Assembly (NCBI GenBank): GCA_018065885.1
Contig: JAGHSL010000169.1
Span: forward strand, 1-6,428
Direction: 5' to 3'
DNA: 6,428 bases
Origin: Candidatus Limimorpha equi
GTDB taxonomy: Bacteria > Bacteroidota > Bacteroidia > Bacteroidales > F082
Part shown: positions 5,873 to 6,428 of the stretch, one piece after another
How the letters are laid out: each line of letters starts with the position of its first letter
How positions within the stretch are numbered: the first letter of the stretch is position 1
Notes under the pieces: generated by a model
The model's input: the letters and a program-made list of their open reading frames with translations, nothing else
What the model was told of the DNA's origin: nothing
Databases searched by the model: none
Translations under genes and position numbers: made by a program

Positions 5873-6325
5873 TCAAAATATAATCGCCGGCTTGATTTCT
5901 ACAGCCTTCCTTTCAAAAGTAAGGTTGCCTTCGACGACAGTTTTTTTCTTGCTCGCCTTTTTCTTCACCGGTTCGATTTCAACCGTTTCGGCATCAAAGC
6001 GAACCAGTTTACCCTGCACCTTACCCATTTCCTTTGTCTTGACTTCCACTTCCTGACCGACATATTTGTTCATTTGGCGATCCATGCGCAAAGCGCCGCT
6101 CAAGCCCCACGACAAGACGCTCAGTTCGTAATCTTCGACATCGCGATCCTGTTTGCTTTCAATGAAACGGCTGATTTCCACGCAATTGTCAATGGTGACG
6201 GAAGTGTCGGAGTCGACATAAACCTCAATGACATTGCCAGGTTTCACCTTAACTTCAACCAAAAAACGGTCGCTTCCTTCGAGGGCTTCTTCTGTTAATG
6301 TGGCAATTTGTTCTTTTGTAATCAT
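5873..6325 (-). CDS. rimP: Ribosome maturation factor RimP
   Basis: RimP assists late assembly of the 30S subunit by binding the pre-30S particle. The 150-residue product matches the usual length. The N-terminal alpha/beta domain (about 1-80) contains FLVEVKVKPGNVIEVYVDSD (21-40) and the conserved stretch DNCVEISRFIESKQDRDVEDYEL (46-68, here VEISRFIE at 49-56 and DYEL at 65-68). The C-terminal SH3-like domain (about 85-150) begins NKYVGQEVEVKTKEMGKVQG and includes a lysine cluster, KKKASKKK (121-128). The usual SPGL-type turn after YEL reads SWGL (72-75) followed by SGALR, a departure from the commonest form; Bacteroides proteins are also divergent at this site. The start is the ATG at 6325, which gives the typical beginning MITKEQIATL. 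It is the first visible gene of the rimP-nusA-infB cluster, and its leader carries AT-rich octamer repeats. Confidence 0.95.
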   Translation of the reverse strand: MITKEQIATLTEEALEGSDRFLVEVKVKPGNVIEVYVDSDTSVTIDNCVEISRFIESKQDRDVEDYELSVLSWGLSGALRMDRQMNKYVGQEVEVKTKEMGKVQGKLVRFDAETVEIEPVKKKASKKKTVVEGNLTFERKAVEIKPAIIF

Positions 6326-6329
6326 TTCA

Positions 6330-6383
6330 GATTTAAAGATTTAATGATTTAAAGATTTAAAAATTCAAGATTTACGATTCAAA
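6330..6383 (-). repeat. Tandem GATTTAAA-type octamer array upstream of rimP
   Basis: Four consecutive octamers are almost identical: GATTTAAA (6330-6337), GATTTAAT (6338-6345), GATTTAAA (6346-6353) and GATTTAAA (6354-6361). They are followed by three degenerate units, AATTCAA (6362-6368), GATTTAC (6369-6375) and GATTCAAA (6376-6383). The array ends five bases before the rimP ATG, so it forms most of the visible leader (TTTAAATC in the transcript sense). Similar AT-rich octamer runs are seen between genes in Bacteroidota genomes. Whether it acts in translation, in transcription or is neutral is unknown. Confidence 0.8.
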
Positions 6384-6428
6384 GCTTGGGCCTGACTTGC
6401 AGGAAAATCAAAACATACAACAAAAAAA

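Noticed and set aside
5345..6298. Plus-strand open frames opposite nusA (143 codons) and rimP (156 codons)
   Set aside because: Both are antisense to well-identified conserved genes and show no independent coding evidence.
6330..6383. Octamer array considered as CRISPR or iteron
   Set aside because: Units are directly adjacent without spacers and far too short for CRISPR; no replication gene is nearby to support iterons.
6408..6428. Possible minus-strand promoter for rimP (TATGTTTTG)
   Set aside because: It has one base too many between TA and TTTG compared with the consensus, and the required -33 region lies outside the window; the operon may also begin with genes further upstream.

Overview
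The window looks like chromosomal DNA of a member of the Bacteroidota, most likely the order Bacteroidales. The reasons are promoter elements of the Bacteroides type (TAnnTTTG) upstream of two genes, start codons without recognisable Shine-Dalgarno sequences but with A-rich leaders, an unusually long IF2 (1019 residues) with a Q/P/K-rich linker, and protein sequences that resemble remembered Bacteroidales RimP, NusA and IF2. No database search was possible, so genus and species are not assigned.

Layout. Positions 1-298 hold a complete plus-strand rpmH (ribosomal protein L34) with a promoter element and a hairpin terminator. Positions 299-772 hold no convincing gene. This stretch carries an imperfect palindrome of an intergenic-repeat type, a short direct repeat and possibly eroded coding material. 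Positions 773-1351 encode, on the plus strand, a 192-residue protein with an HD-type metal phosphohydrolase pattern and a promoter very close to its start. Positions 1371-1409 form a strong hairpin between this gene and the convergent infB, a probable bidirectional terminator. Positions 1428-6325 on the minus strand hold the conserved cluster rimP-nusA-infB, transcribed in that order from right to left. Positions 6326-6428 are the rimP upstream region with an AT-rich tandem octamer.

Function. The minus-strand cluster joins 30S maturation (RimP), transcription elongation, pausing and termination control (NusA) and translation initiation (IF2), the widespread bacterial arrangement that couples transcription and ribosome function. 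L34 adds another translation gene on the opposite strand. The HD protein is the only gene of unknown role. No mobile element with a transposase, no CRISPR array, no tRNA or rRNA and no clear novel multi-gene system was found. The points most worth a second look are the small repeats between genes (including a REP-like motif inside the operon), the repeated AT-rich leaders before rimP, nusA and infB, substitutions in normally conserved motifs of IF2 and RimP, and the orphan HD protein.
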